In this document: positions 46,801 through 57,794 of the stretch, one piece after another
How positions within the stretch are numbered: the stretch's first letter is position 1
How the letters are laid out: the number at the start of each line of letters is the position of its first letter
Assembly (NCBI GenBank): GCA_016748015.1
Contig: JAAOMT010000082.1
Location: 48,857-112,856, forward strand
DNA: 64,000 nt
Reading direction: 5' to 3'
Source: Geosiphon pyriformis
Lineage: Eukaryota > Glomeromycota > Glomeromycetes > Archaeosporales > Geosiphonaceae
The notes under the pieces: model-generated
The model's database searches: none
Told to the model about the DNA's origin: nothing
Seen by the model: only the letters and a program-made list of their open reading frames with translations
Program-made: the position numbers and the translations under genes

Positions 46801-48445
46801 CTTGGTGGCCAGTGCTTTTTGCCTTCAGTCCAGAACTCTTTTGTCTCTTGTGCTTGGTGATAGGATGTTTTTCAAGTGTGTTTCTTTACTCTGCTGGTAT
46901 GATGTTGCATTTGTGGAACAACTTTGAGACTGTAATGGTGCTGTTTTTAGTTGGTCAGCCTTCAAGCAGTGGAAGAAGTTGGACCTCCATGGCCCAGTTC
47001 TATTTTGGTATGATACTGCTGTTTGTTTTCTTATAGATATAACTTTCCCTTTTATTGGTCTACTGTTCTTGGATGGCAGTATGCCTCATAATATTCTTCA
47101 GTTCTGTGAGTTTGGTGTGGTCAGTTTCGGTCTGTTGAATGCTAATTCTAATCATCTTTCTGTGTATACGGATGGCTCTTTGTGCTGGCTAGAAACTCGT
47201 GATATGAAAGCTGGTGCTGCAGTGTTTTTTAAGGACATTAATTTGGGTTTGGATGTGAGTGTGTCTGGCTTGGTTTCTTCTACATTGGCCAAATTACAGG
47301 CCATTGCTCTGGCTCTTGAGTGTGTTTCTTCTCTTAGTTCTGTTGATTTGTTCTTAGACAGTCAGGCTGCTTTAGATGTGTGTGTCTCGGAATCTGTTTT
47401 GTTTCATCCGGATTTCAGGAATCGGTGCTGGATTGAATGCCGCCACATTGCTAACATCATTCATCATAAATGGTTGGACATAAATTGGGTTAAAGTCAAA
47501 GGTCATTCTAGCATTATGGGCAATGAGCACACTGATAAGTTTGCTAAGGCTGCTGCTTTTTCTGACTTTTGCCTGCCTCTGTCGATCGATGAATGGTTCC
47601 TAAAAGCTGGTGGTACTATAGTTTTTGGTAATTCTAGACACTTTGTCCATGATGTTTTCCAATTAGTTCATTGTGTGGGTTGGGAGGTAGATTCAGGCTT
47701 TCGGGTCATATTGTGTAACTTGCGTTCTGATGTGGATTGGTTCAGATCTTCTTTGGTGTGGCATCCGAATTCTCATTTGGCTGCTGGTTTTACCAGTAAA
47801 CATACTGCCGACTGTCGAACATATTTCATGAAGGCATTGTATCACCAGTTTCCTGTAGCTGTGTGTAAACATTTGTATGATAGGTGCTATCCCAGCATGA
47901 TATGTCTTTATTGTGGTGATGTTGAGATCTCTGACCATGTGTTTTCTTACCCATCTGATGCTTCCGCCCATGCTCGGTTGGTTGATGTTCCTGTATCTGC
48001 TTAGGAGGCTCACACTGGTTTTTCTCGTTCTTTTTTGTGTGTCTCACAATTGTTGTCAAATTGTGTTTCTGATGCTACAATTGGCACAGCTCTGTGTAAA
48101 AGTTTTGTTTTTAATGATTGGTACCATGAATCAGTTACTGTTTTTAAGGATTCCAAAGTGACAGCTCTGACTGTTGTGGACTTTGTGCGTAAATTTTGTC
48201 TTGCTTTTCAGGAGGAGATTTGGCTGGTTCATGCCAAACACAGGTCTCTTATGAAGAGAAATGGTCTAATTCTGTGTGATGGTTCTCTTCCTCTTCCTGT
48301 TATAGGCCCCTCTAAGTTACTTTCAGCTGGTGTGGTTAAGTTATTAGGTGTTACTAATGTCTTTGGTATTAGCTTTGGGTTTCATAAATCTTGTCTGTTT
48401 TTTTCTGATGTAGGTGATATGGTTTCTGTTTATATAGGTGTCTAG
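43804..48445 (+). pseudogene. LINE G ORF2: endonuclease, RT, RNase H, zinc finger
   Basis: Endonuclease at 43804-44470: CNVHGLNNSAKQDDVICWHK, ILGLYAGAS, GGDFNKNG (Glu changed to Lys) and an intact YFDTDHKAV. A deletion of about 20 bases near 44930 (after GFDAIH) shifts the frame once; after it a single frame runs to 48445. RT: SGISNELWKH (about 45330), MCKAYDFVGWKHL (about 45715) and intact AFVDDTIWVG (about 46060). RNase H (47150-47560): VYTDGSL, LAKLQAIAL (Glu to Lys), LFLDSQAAL and GNEHTDKFA. Zinc finger CLYCGDVEISDHVFSYP has Tyr for the last Cys. About 14 nonsense codons (for example 44155, 44719, 45161, 45437, 45698) are all one transition from Trp, Gln or Arg. Confidence 0.85.
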
Positions 48446-48595
48446 TGTTGTTCTAATTAACTTGAGTGGCTGGTCATGTGTAGAAAATACATGATTCGTG
48501 CCTAGTTTAAATCATTTGTATAATGTATAGTAGTAGGTAGCGTTTGGACTTTACTCATTAAATTGTGAAAAAAAAAAATAATAATAATAAAATTC
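48446..48595 (+). repeat. LINE G 3' UTR tail with (TAA)n end
   Basis: It carries the segment conserved in every LINE and ORF1-only element here: GAGTGGCTGGTCATGTGTAG, then CGTGCCTAGTTTAAATCA, TATAGTAGTAGGTAGCGTTT and GGACTTTACTCATTAA, ending in A-run plus TAA repeats. It is the likely RT recognition sequence. Confidence 0.75.
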
Positions 48596-49880
48596 AAAAA
48601 AACAAACACATAATTAATTGTTTTTTTACATCTCTAAAATTTTTTATGTTAAAGTTTTAGTAATTAAGCTTTTTATTAAAAAATTAATCTGCTTTAGATC
48701 AAAACATTTTTTAAAATTAGCACACTTATAAAAACTATTTTTATTAAAATTACTATTTAAGATTATAAAAGAAGATTTATTTACAGTTTTGTAATTAAAA
48801 AGTTAATTTTTTTAGTTTAAATTAAACATATTACCAAAGTAATATCAGCATATAATTTTAAAATTAAAACAAAAAGCTTATTTTTAAAAAATAACTTAAT
48901 AAACAAAAATCAATTAGCAATTTTAGTAACTTTATATATATATCTAATTAACATATTATTTATAATAATTATAACACCAAAATTTAAATATTTAATTATA
49001 GATACACTTTATTTTTTAATTTACTCTTAATAACAATAGAAATTAAATTGTTTATTTTTTTATGTCAATAAATAATATTTTCTTGCTTAATAAAATTATT
49101 TATATTTTTTATATTATATATAACAATTTTTCAAATAAAATTGGTTATTAAAATATTAAAAAAAATTTATTTTAAATCAAAATCAGACTATTTAACTTTG
49201 TAAACAAATTTATAACTAAACTAAACAAATTTTTTAATAAAGTTTTTAACTTAATCATATTTAAAAGTATTAAAAAACTTAGTTTTATAGTAGTTTTATT
49301 GCTAATAAATGTATTTAAATCTTTTTATATTATTATTTTATCTATTAAATTTTGTAATAAAAAATTATTAGCAGCTTATATTTAGGGTTAGATTAAAAAA
49401 CTACTAATATAAATATATATAATATTTTAATCAATTTACCAATTTGTTCTATAAAACTAATATAATTGTTTTTAATTTTATTAAAATATAAATTCAAATT
49501 ACTAATAACTATTAAAGAAAATTTAACTTTATTCAAAAAATCAAACTAAAAAAAAATACCAAAAAACATTTAAAAGAAAGTTTTATCAACAATACATGCC
49601 CAAATTTACCACCAAAAACTACCAAACAGACAATAAAAACAGATTTTTATATATAAATTTAAGTCAATCTAAACTAATTTAAAGTTAAAAAAAAGTTTTT
49701 TTTCTTTTTAGTATTAGTTTATTATTAATTAAACTGCATTCAAAAAAAGTATAACCAAATTTATTACAGACTAAACAAAGAACTAAAGACAAATAAAATC
49801 AATAAAAAGTAATATTTTTTATAACAGAAACTATAACCAATATTTTAGTTAAATTTTTTTTAAATTAAAATACACAGTTG
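48596..49880 (-). pseudogene. very decayed LINE fragment (endonuclease to ORF1)
   Basis: aaacaaacacataattaatt at 48598 matches the endonuclease region of D at 22971, and colinear landmarks follow (aaaacattttttaaaattagcacacttataaaaac, then catgcccaaatttaccacc near 49600, which matches the WAQ region of ORF1). No reading frame survives. LINE G inserted at its left end. Confidence 0.6.
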
Positions 49881-49894
49881 TATATATTTTTTTT

Positions 49895-52160
49895 TATGAA
49901 TTTAGCAAGTATGATCCAACCACAATCTAGAAATTAGAACCAAACTAAGTAATCTAGGATTAAATATGGCTCACATACTTACTATATATAACCAATTACT
50001 CAAGCCAGTTTAGACTATACTATGTTGATGCACCAGAAGAAAACTTATCCAAAAAAAACATTTTTTAAACAATCTCAAACAATATAGCACTATTATTAAC
50101 CAATTCAATTAACTACTCAGCTGTTTTAAAAGCATTAGTTTTTACAGCAGCAGATTCATGTTTCCAAAGAGACATTAAATTAGAAAACATAGCATCATCA
50201 AAAGATAACAAACTCACATGGAAGCCAGACATATCAATGTCCTCAAAATCACACTTAGTTTTTAGAGCAACCACTTATTACTCCAATTTATCAATAGTTC
50301 TACTAAAGGTACTTATGTAAACCAAAACTTTGTTGATCCTAAGGCCAAGAGTTGTACTTGAAACCAAATTACCATTAACAAATTGTTCAAAAATTTTGAT
50401 CATAGAGCCAATAGGCTTAACAATAGATTCAACCAAAACAGAAAGCTTGGCCAAATCAGATTCCAGAGACACCAGCCAAAAAAACACCAAAAAATTTTTA
50501 ATAGCCACAAAAAAAACAAAAGCCACCAAAAAAAGAAACTCAGAAAAAACAGAGGGAACAGATGTCTTTACATAAAACAAAAAACCAACTAAATGCGATT
50601 TAAATACCTTGGGAGCCTTAAAAAAAAGAGGTAGAACAATCTTGTAGTCTATAGTCAAGTGGTTTATCTCTTAACACTAAAAACAATACCAGCAACTAAA
50701 GGTTTCTCACCAAATATGGCATTTTTTTAGTGTATTAGTTTTTAGTACTGCAGCATCCAAATTAACCTAAGAACCAAATATAATTAAAGCAAACTGAAAA
50801 CAATAACCAGACTTAAGAGAATGAAAAATGAAACATGTTCAACTATCAACTTAAGAAATTATGTTACTAATTTTAAAAACCATGCAGCCAGAAGAGAGAT
50901 TGATCAACTTGGTCTTAAATCTATTATGAAACAGAATAGTTTTGTTTTGATTCACTAAGAGAAAGATCCTAATACTATTCTTGTCCACCAAAACTGACCA
51001 ATAATTCAAAGTGGACACAACAGAGTCCAACTTTTCAAAATAAACAACCATATATTGCCAAATATCAGCAGGCTTCAACACAATATAAGTGATTCTACCA
51101 AACATACTAAGAGCTGTTCTAATGTTAGCAGCAGACATATCCAAAGACACATTACACAGCACAACAGTAGCAGAAGGGGAACCAGACTCAGAAATCATCA
51201 AAGACTTGACAATTTTGAAAGTAATAAGATAAATAGAGCTTGTAAACTCAACCAAAAATGCAGCATTTAGAAAACTTTAAGAAGCAAATTTCATACAGAA
51301 GAGCTTCATATTGTTCTTAAAAACAGATTTTGCACCCAAAAAATCATATACAGATTGAAAAACAACTTTAACATAAGTTAATTTGATCTTAAAAGTAGTA
51401 TTAGACACCAAAGAGAAGGTCATCTATTCAGTAAACTTTTGACAACTAGTAATAGTTTTCTAAGCACCACCAGAAACCAGAAGAGAAGATGAGTCAGTTT
51501 TCATCTAATCAGCCCAGTTCTCAAAAGCAGATGACCTAATAGGAGATGGTTGTTTTGCTTTCAAAACTGGCAAAGATCTGCTAAAAGACACCATATTTGG
51601 CAACACAGTCAGTGGTTGATTTTGGCCTATCTTAGATAATGTGCTAAATAATACAGTAGAAATTTCACCTAAGATCTCAGTTAGAACCACAAAGGAGTGT
51701 AGTGTAACAATAGTAGAGACAAACAACTGCTCTCACTTTTCTAAATTTTTGGTCTTTTTAATCATTTTTTTTGAAGAAAAAATGCTAGCAGCACCAAATG
51801 TTAAAGCTATGGAAAGAAATACTAGCTTGTTAACTGGTCTATTATTAAACATTTTTGGGCTCTTAATAGAAGTGAAAACAATACTAAGACTAATCTAAAT
51901 GTGTCTTTTTAAAAAAACTTTGACTAATGAAAAACCAGCCAAAGATGAAAAAGTTGTTTTAATAACTATTAAAGACAGCTTTTCACGATTATTAGATAAA
52001 GAAAAGATTTTTATAATGTTTTGTCTAATTGTTTTTACAATAGAAAAAACTTCTCTGGTTAAAATTTTATTAAATATCTCAGAAAAAATATTAGATGCAG
52101 TTTTCTTACTCTTTGCTTTGATTATAATCATAAAATTAAGAAAACAAAGAGAGTATTAGT
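49895..52160 (-). mobile_element. ORF1-only LINE-like element, copy 2
   Basis: Left end with the LINE tail (taaccaattactcaagccag near 49990); right end at the ORF start near 52131 followed by ttaagaaaacaaagagag, a motif also found at the equivalent end of copy 3 (57075) and copy 1 (11833). The ORF is in one frame throughout. No ORF2 sequence is present. Confidence 0.7.
50030..52131 (-). pseudogene. ORF1-like protein of ORF1-only element, copy 2
   Basis: About 700 codons in a single frame from ATG 52131, broken only by stop codons. Basic N-terminus (IIIKAKSKKTASNIF), a middle Ser/Pro-rich part (RSLPVLKAKQPSPIRSSAFE), an RRM-like core (about 51180-51010) VVLCNVSLDMSAANIRTALS ... YMVVYFEKLDSVVSTLN, a second weaker RRM-like part (NLSSGCMVFKISNIIS, about 50895-50850), then a decayed zinc knuckle near 50690-50650 in which Cys, Cys and His remain, the last Cys is Tyr and two other positions are stops. 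The C-terminal region has hydrophobic stretches (FLFLVAFVFFVAIKNFLVFF) and a helix ESDLAKLSVLVESIVKPIGS. The same architecture as LINE ORF1 with little sequence identity. The end near 50030 is approximate. Confidence 0.68.
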
Positions 52161-53330
52161 TGTATATTTAGTATAAATATAATTAATTGAATTATAAATA
52201 ATTACACAAAATTTTTCATCAATTAAACCAATAAAATTTTAAAGTTTATAAGTATTTGTTTTTATAAAAAATATATAAAGCAAAATTAAAACTTATTTTT
52301 AGAATCCTATAATTGTTTATTAATATTAACTCTGGTTATACAAACTGTATTTTTTCTAATAAAAATAAATTATTTAAATATTAAAAGATCAGTTTAATTT
52401 TAATTATCTAATTTAATGATTATTTTTTGTTATAATTTTATTAATTATATTTTAATTAACTTAATAATATTAAAATTAATAAATATAACTTGTATAATTT
52501 TTATAGATATTTTTATAAGAATTTTTTTTAAAATAATTGCTTAATTTATATAATTATTTATTAGTTTTTTGAAATTAGTATTTATTATAATATTTCAATT
52601 ATTTGTCAAATTTGTTATAATTAACTTTTTTTTTTAAAAAATAAAATATGTTTAAATTATTTACATTAAAAAAAAATTTTTAATGATTTTTAATTTGTTC
52701 TAAAAAACTTTTATTAATAGTCAATAAATTTATATTTAAAACAAAAAAATTATAAACCAGAATATTTACTAGTACTTTTAATAATAATAATAATAAAAAA
52801 GTTATTTAAAACATTATTGTTACTGTTATAATTGTTATTAAAATTAATTATATTCAAAAAATTTTTTAATATTTGTTTTATTACAATTTTTTTTGGCATT
52901 TTAGAAGTTTTGATAAATTTATTACTACTTTCAATTTAAAAACTCATTTTTTTAATTAAAATTTTCTTTTTTATGTTTATATTTTTTATTTTAATGGTGT
53001 TTTTAGTTTTAAAATCAATTATTTTTTTAAGTGATAAGTTATTCTTAAAAGTATTAGTATTAATAATTACAATAAGTTTCTTTAATATTCTATTTTTACA
53101 TTTTTTTAACTAATAAGTCCATAGTAATTGAACTAAAACCAGATTTTATTTGGTTTTTTTAATACTTAAACTGCTATTTGTATTAACAACTCTATATATT
53201 TAAACAAAAAAAATTTAAATATATCTAACTAAATAATAAAAAATAAAAGAAAACAAAAAATATTTTTTTTAAAAATAATGTAATTTTTTAAGAATTTGAA
53301 ATATAAAAAAGAAAAAAGTTTTTTAATATA
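52161..53330 (-). pseudogene. decayed LINE ORF1 5' part
   Basis: Very AT-rich. Near 53230-53320 the sequence aaaagaaaacaaaaaatatt ... taagaatttgaaatataaaa repeats the LINE D/F 5' leader, and near 52890 tttttttggcattttagaag recalls the ORF1 region of F at 40870. No frame survives. Confidence 0.45.
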
Positions 53331-53584
53331 TAAATTATACAAATTAAAATTAGATAAAAAATATTAAAAAAAGCAGTACATAGTAATTAGCTAAAATTAT
53401 ATTATAATAAATTAATATTAATAACACAAATACTTAAAATTAAAACATAATTACTATTAATATTACTAAATAAGATTTTATAAAATTTAATATTAATTGA
53501 TGACTTGGCTTTGATTTCAGCTAATTCAAAATTTTTGACATATATAACTGTGTTTTAGAGAGTATTTAAATACAATAAGTGTAT

Positions 53585-54545
53585 TTGTTACAAAAAACTA
53601 CTGTATAATATATAAATAAACTGATTCAAAATCTGTAATACTGTAAAATAATCAGCTTCAATTGCTTGAATTTGGCACAGATTTTGATGAAAACATTTTA
53701 AATACATGGTAATTATTTTAGTATTGCTTTGTTTAATGGTGGTAAATTCAGTTAATAACCAATTAATACTATTATGATTGCTAAAATATTGTAAAAATGC
53801 AGTTTTAAACATGTCAAAATCTTAGAATTTGTTTACAAGAAGTATAAAATAACTTGAAAAGCTTTAATATTGTCTTATTTATTAGTTGTAATGACTTTTT
53901 TTATATTATTTAGCTATGCTTAAATGTTGTTTTCTTTATTGGTAAATTTTTTAAGTTTGATAATTAATGTGTATATTATTTGTGCAAGTTGTTATTATTG
54001 TGGTTATTAAGGAGTGGCAATTGGTGTTATTGGCAATTAATTAATCAAAATAATTAAAAATAGGTATTATTAAAAAATAAAAATAAAATTTAGATTGTTT
54101 AAGTTTTGCTAAGTTTGAACAATCAGAGTTTGAACTTTTAGATTATTTGAAATTAGGTTTTAATTAATATTTTTCTGATTACTGTTTTTTTTTTTAAATT
54201 AGTGTCTGTTTAATTACTGATAGATTTGAAATTTGGTTAAGATGGTAGTAATTAAAATTTTAATAAAGTTGTTAATTATGATTTAAATTTTTTAAAGAAA
54301 TTGTTATAGATTTTTAATAATTTGGTTTTTTCCTGGTTATTTTGAAATAGTACTCATAATAATAGTGTCTTTACAATTGATAGTAATATAGATTCAGATA
54401 GTATATAAATAATATTTTTTGGTATATAGTAATAAAATAAATATAATGAAAAAATAATTCTGGATTTCTTCTAATTAAGTAGTTGTATTAATTTAGATAT
54501 ATTTGCTGATGTTTTTATTTTGTTTTTGTCTTTTTTCACAAATAT
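53585..54545 (-). pseudogene. Gypsy family B leader and gag fragment
   Basis: Reverse-strand homologue of the array unit. Residues FKTAFLQYFSNHNSINWLL and TTIKQSNTKIITMYLKCFHQ (53812-53640) extend past the point where the array copies are cut, through QIQAIEADYFTVLQILNQFI, which parallels the family A gag (YYSDAQILDQFIAGL). To the right the leader is recognisable by gattgtttaagttttgctaa and aagatggtagtaattaaaat near 54095-54260, matching 13560-13430 of the array. No LTR is recognised at its right end. Confidence 0.65.
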
Positions 54546-54825
54546 TATTGAAAATTTTTGTTTACATATATTAGCCATTAATATTATATAATTTTTTATA
54601 CTATTTTTAAATAGTAATTATTAACTTAATCAATGATTTAATTGTTAATCTAATTAATAATTTGATTATTGACTATTTTTAATAGCTATATAAGCAATAA
54701 GTTTTTTAAATATAAGAATATATGTAAAAAATCAAAAGAATAAAACAATATCTATTAACTTAATCTTTCTTTTATTGTTTATTTTTTTTTTCTCATTTTT
54801 TTTATTTTATTTTTTTATTTATTGT
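54546..54825. other. AT-rich spacer with LTR-like TATA segment
   Basis: No gene. tagctatataagcaataag followed by aataaaacaata near 54685-54750 looks like a TATA box and polyadenylation-type signal of an LTR, but no TG...CA ends could be fixed. Confidence 0.35.
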
Positions 54826-57110
54826 TTAACAAGTGCAGCCCAAAAGCTACCTAGTACAATACATCAAACTAAGTAATCTAAACTAGGTGTTAATCATGTT
54901 TTCTATACGTAACTAGTCACTTAAACCAATCAAAAACACACTATGTTAAAGTCTTAGAAGAAAACTTATCCAAAAAAAACATTTTCTGAACAATACTAAA
55001 CAAAATAACACTATTAAGAACCAATCCAACCAGCTATTCAGCTGTTTTTAAGAGATTAGTTTTAATATGAACAGGCTTATAAGCCTAAAGAGACATCAAA
55101 TTAGAAAATATATTATCATCTACACTAATTAGATGTTCCAAATCATCAAACATATCAATATCTTCTATACAGCACTCTTTTTTCAAAAAAACCACCTCTT
55201 TTTTCAGCTTATCAACAGTCCTATTAAAAGAACTCATATGCACCAAAACTTTATTGATTTTAAAACCAAAAGCATTACTTAAAACTAAATCACCATTAAT
55301 AAATTGTTTAAAAGTTGTAACCAAAGAGCCAATAGGCTTAACAATAGATTCAACCAAAGCAGAAAGCTTAGTTAAATCAGATTCTAAAGAAGACAATTAG
55401 AACAGCACCAAAAGATTACCAACAACAAATAAAGAAGAGACAAGAGGTGACAGAGGTGGAAATTCAAAAAAGCTTAAAGGAGCAAAAGTCTTGGCATAAA
55501 ACTTAAAACTAACAAAGCATAGTGTAAACATCTTGGAAAACTTGGAAGAGAGAAATAAAGAAACTTTACAGTCCACAGCCAAATAGTCTAGCTCTTAATA
55601 TTTAAAACAACACTGACAACCAGAAATTTCTCACCAAATATGGCATTTTTTTAGTATAACAGTTTTAACAATAGCAGAATTTAAATCAGCTTGGAAACCA
55701 AATATAACTAGAGCAAACCAGAAACAATGACCAGACTTAAGAGAATAAAGAATAAAAATATGTTTGACCATCAACTTAAGAAATCATATCACTAATTTCA
55801 AAAACTATGTATCTAGAAGAAAGATTAATCAATTTGGCCTTAAATCTATTATAAAACAAAATAGTCTTATTTTAATTCACCAAAAAAAAAATTCTAATAC
55901 TATCTTTGCCCACCAAGACTGATCAATGATTTAAAGCAGACACAGCAGAGTCCAACTTCTTAAAATAAACCACCATATACTGCCAAATGCCAGCAGACTT
56001 CAGTACAACACAAGTAACATTACCAAATACACTAAGAGCTGTCTTAATATTAGTAGCAGACACATTCAAAGGCATATCACATAGCACAACAATAGCAGAA
56101 AAGAAACCAGACTCAGAAACCACCAAAGACTTGGCAATTTTAAGGGTAGTTAAATATAGAGAGCTTGTAAGTTCAACCAAAAATATAGCTTCCAAAAACA
56201 CTTAAGGAGCAAACTCCACTCAAAACAGCTTTATATTGTCTTTTAATACTGATTTTGCATCCAAAAAACCATGTATTAAGTGAAAAACAGTCTTAATATA
56301 AGCCAATTTGATCTTAAAAATAGCATCAGGCACCAGAGTAAAGGCCACCCATCCAGCAAATCTTTGATAATTAGTAATAGTTTTTAAAACACCACCAGTG
56401 GCAGCACCAGAAACCAGAGGAGAAAATGATTTAGTTTTCATTTGATCAGTCCAGTTCTCAAAAACAAATGACACTATAGGAGATGGTTGCTTTGTTTCTA
56501 AAACTGGTAATGACCTGTCAGAAGACACTATATTTGACAATATAGTTAGTAGTTAATTTTGGTCTATTTTGGATAACATGCCAAATAATACAACAGAGAT
56601 CTTATTTAAGACCTTATTTGGAACCACAAAGGAGTATGGTATAATAATAGCAGAAGCAAACAACTGCTCCCACTTTTTTGAACTTTTGGTCTTTTTGACT
56701 ATTTTCTTTAAAAAAGAGATGTTAGAAGCATCAGACATTGAAGCTATGGAGGGAAATACTAGCTTGTTAACTGGTTTATTATTAAATACTTTTGGGCTCT
56801 TAGTAAGAGTGGAGGCAATATTAGAACTAACCTAAGTGTGTCTCTTTGATGAAACTTTGACTGGTAAAAAACCAGCCAAAGAAGAAAAATTGCTTTAATG
56901 GCTACTAAAGACAGCTTTTTCACAATTACTGAGTAAAAAGAAGACTTTTAAAACGTTTTGCCTAATAGCTTCTACAACAAAAAGAGCCCTTCTAGTTGAA
57001 ATTCTATTAAATATCTCAGAAAAAATATTAGGTACAGCTTTTTTACTCTTTGCTCTGATTGTGGTTATAAAATTAAGAAAACAAAAAGTTTTTTTTCTCA
57101 TTTTTTACTT
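54826..57110 (-). mobile_element. ORF1-only LINE-like element, copy 3
   Basis: Same layout as copies 1 and 2. The 3' tail at 54829-54945 is well preserved (aacaagtgcagcccaaaagc ... aactagtcacttaaaccaat), and the ORF start lies near 57080. Between ORF end and tail there is no trace of endonuclease or RT. Confidence 0.7.
55085..57080 (-). pseudogene. ORF1-like protein of ORF1-only element, copy 3
   Basis: Aligned with copy 2 along its whole length: IRAKSKKAVPNIFSEIFNRI at the start, SPIVSFVFENWTDQMKTKS in the middle, RRM-like IVVLCDMPLNVSATNIKTAL ... QYMVVYFKKLDSAVSALN (56130-55925), a decayed CCHC knuckle near 55640-55590 with two ligands changed to Tyr, and ESDLTKLSALVESIVKPIGS near 55385-55325 followed by a charged helix (KKEVVFLKKECCIEDIDMFD). 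The first two thirds and the last third lie in different frames, so an indel lies between 55923 and 55582. Stops are frequent. Function is inferred only from resemblance to LINE ORF1 architecture. Confidence 0.68.
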
Positions 57111-57680
57111 TTAAATATTTGAATATTTTGAAATAAAAAATTATTTGTTGATATTTATCTATCTTTTTCTAATCTGTATAATTGTAATATTTGAAAATTA
57201 TTAAATAAAATATGATTAAAAAATATATTTAATATTTAATATCAAATTCTAAAAATGCTAATATAAGACATAAAATTGTATTAATATGTTATTATTTGTT
57301 GACAATACAGATTATCTCTTTACTTTTAAATTTCTTAGTTATCTTTTGGAAAAATTAACAATTAAGATATTTTATAAGACTAATTTTACATATTAAATTT
57401 ATATTCATTTAATTTACTCTTTAAAATTAAATTCTTTTTAATTAATTTTATTATTTTATAATTCTGTTTTCCTTTGTTATTTGTTAATTTGTTACTTTAA
57501 TCCATAATAATATTTTTAATTTGCCAAAATATTAGAAAAAAATACTAAATTATTAATAGTATTATAATAAATAGTATAAAAAAAGGCTTTTTTTTTAAGA
57601 AAATATATTTTTTATTAGATATTTTATCTTAAAATTAATATAAATCTATTTAATAAAGTTATCTTTTTTTTTTATTAGTT
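57111..57680. other. AT-rich spacer
   Basis: No recognisable gene or repeat end. Confidence 0.55.
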
Positions 57681-57794
57681 TAATGAGTAAAGCCTAATCA
57701 CTATCTAATACAATACAACTATCTAAAGTTCTAAATTAAATATGATTTACACTTTTATTACATGTGACCAGTCACTTGGCCAATCAAGACTACA

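Larger units (their letters stand above)
41800..48595 (+). mobile_element. LINE G, full-length, best preserved coding organisation
   Basis: Plus-strand LINE with ORF1 (41977-43780), ORF2 (43804-48445), a 3' UTR with the shared tail (gagtggctggtcatgtgtag ... gcgtttggactttactcatt) and a 3' end of A-run plus TAA repeats (gaaaaaaaaaaataataataataa), like I-type LINEs. Composition is clearly less AT-rich than its surroundings, so it is relatively young. Its breaks are almost all nonsense codons: TAG, TGA or TAA for Trp, Gln or Arg. The 5' boundary is approximate. Confidence 0.87.

Noticed and set aside
50383-50592. Plus-strand Asn/Lys/Gln-rich frame
   Set aside because: Antisense to the C-terminal part of ORF1-only element copy 2.
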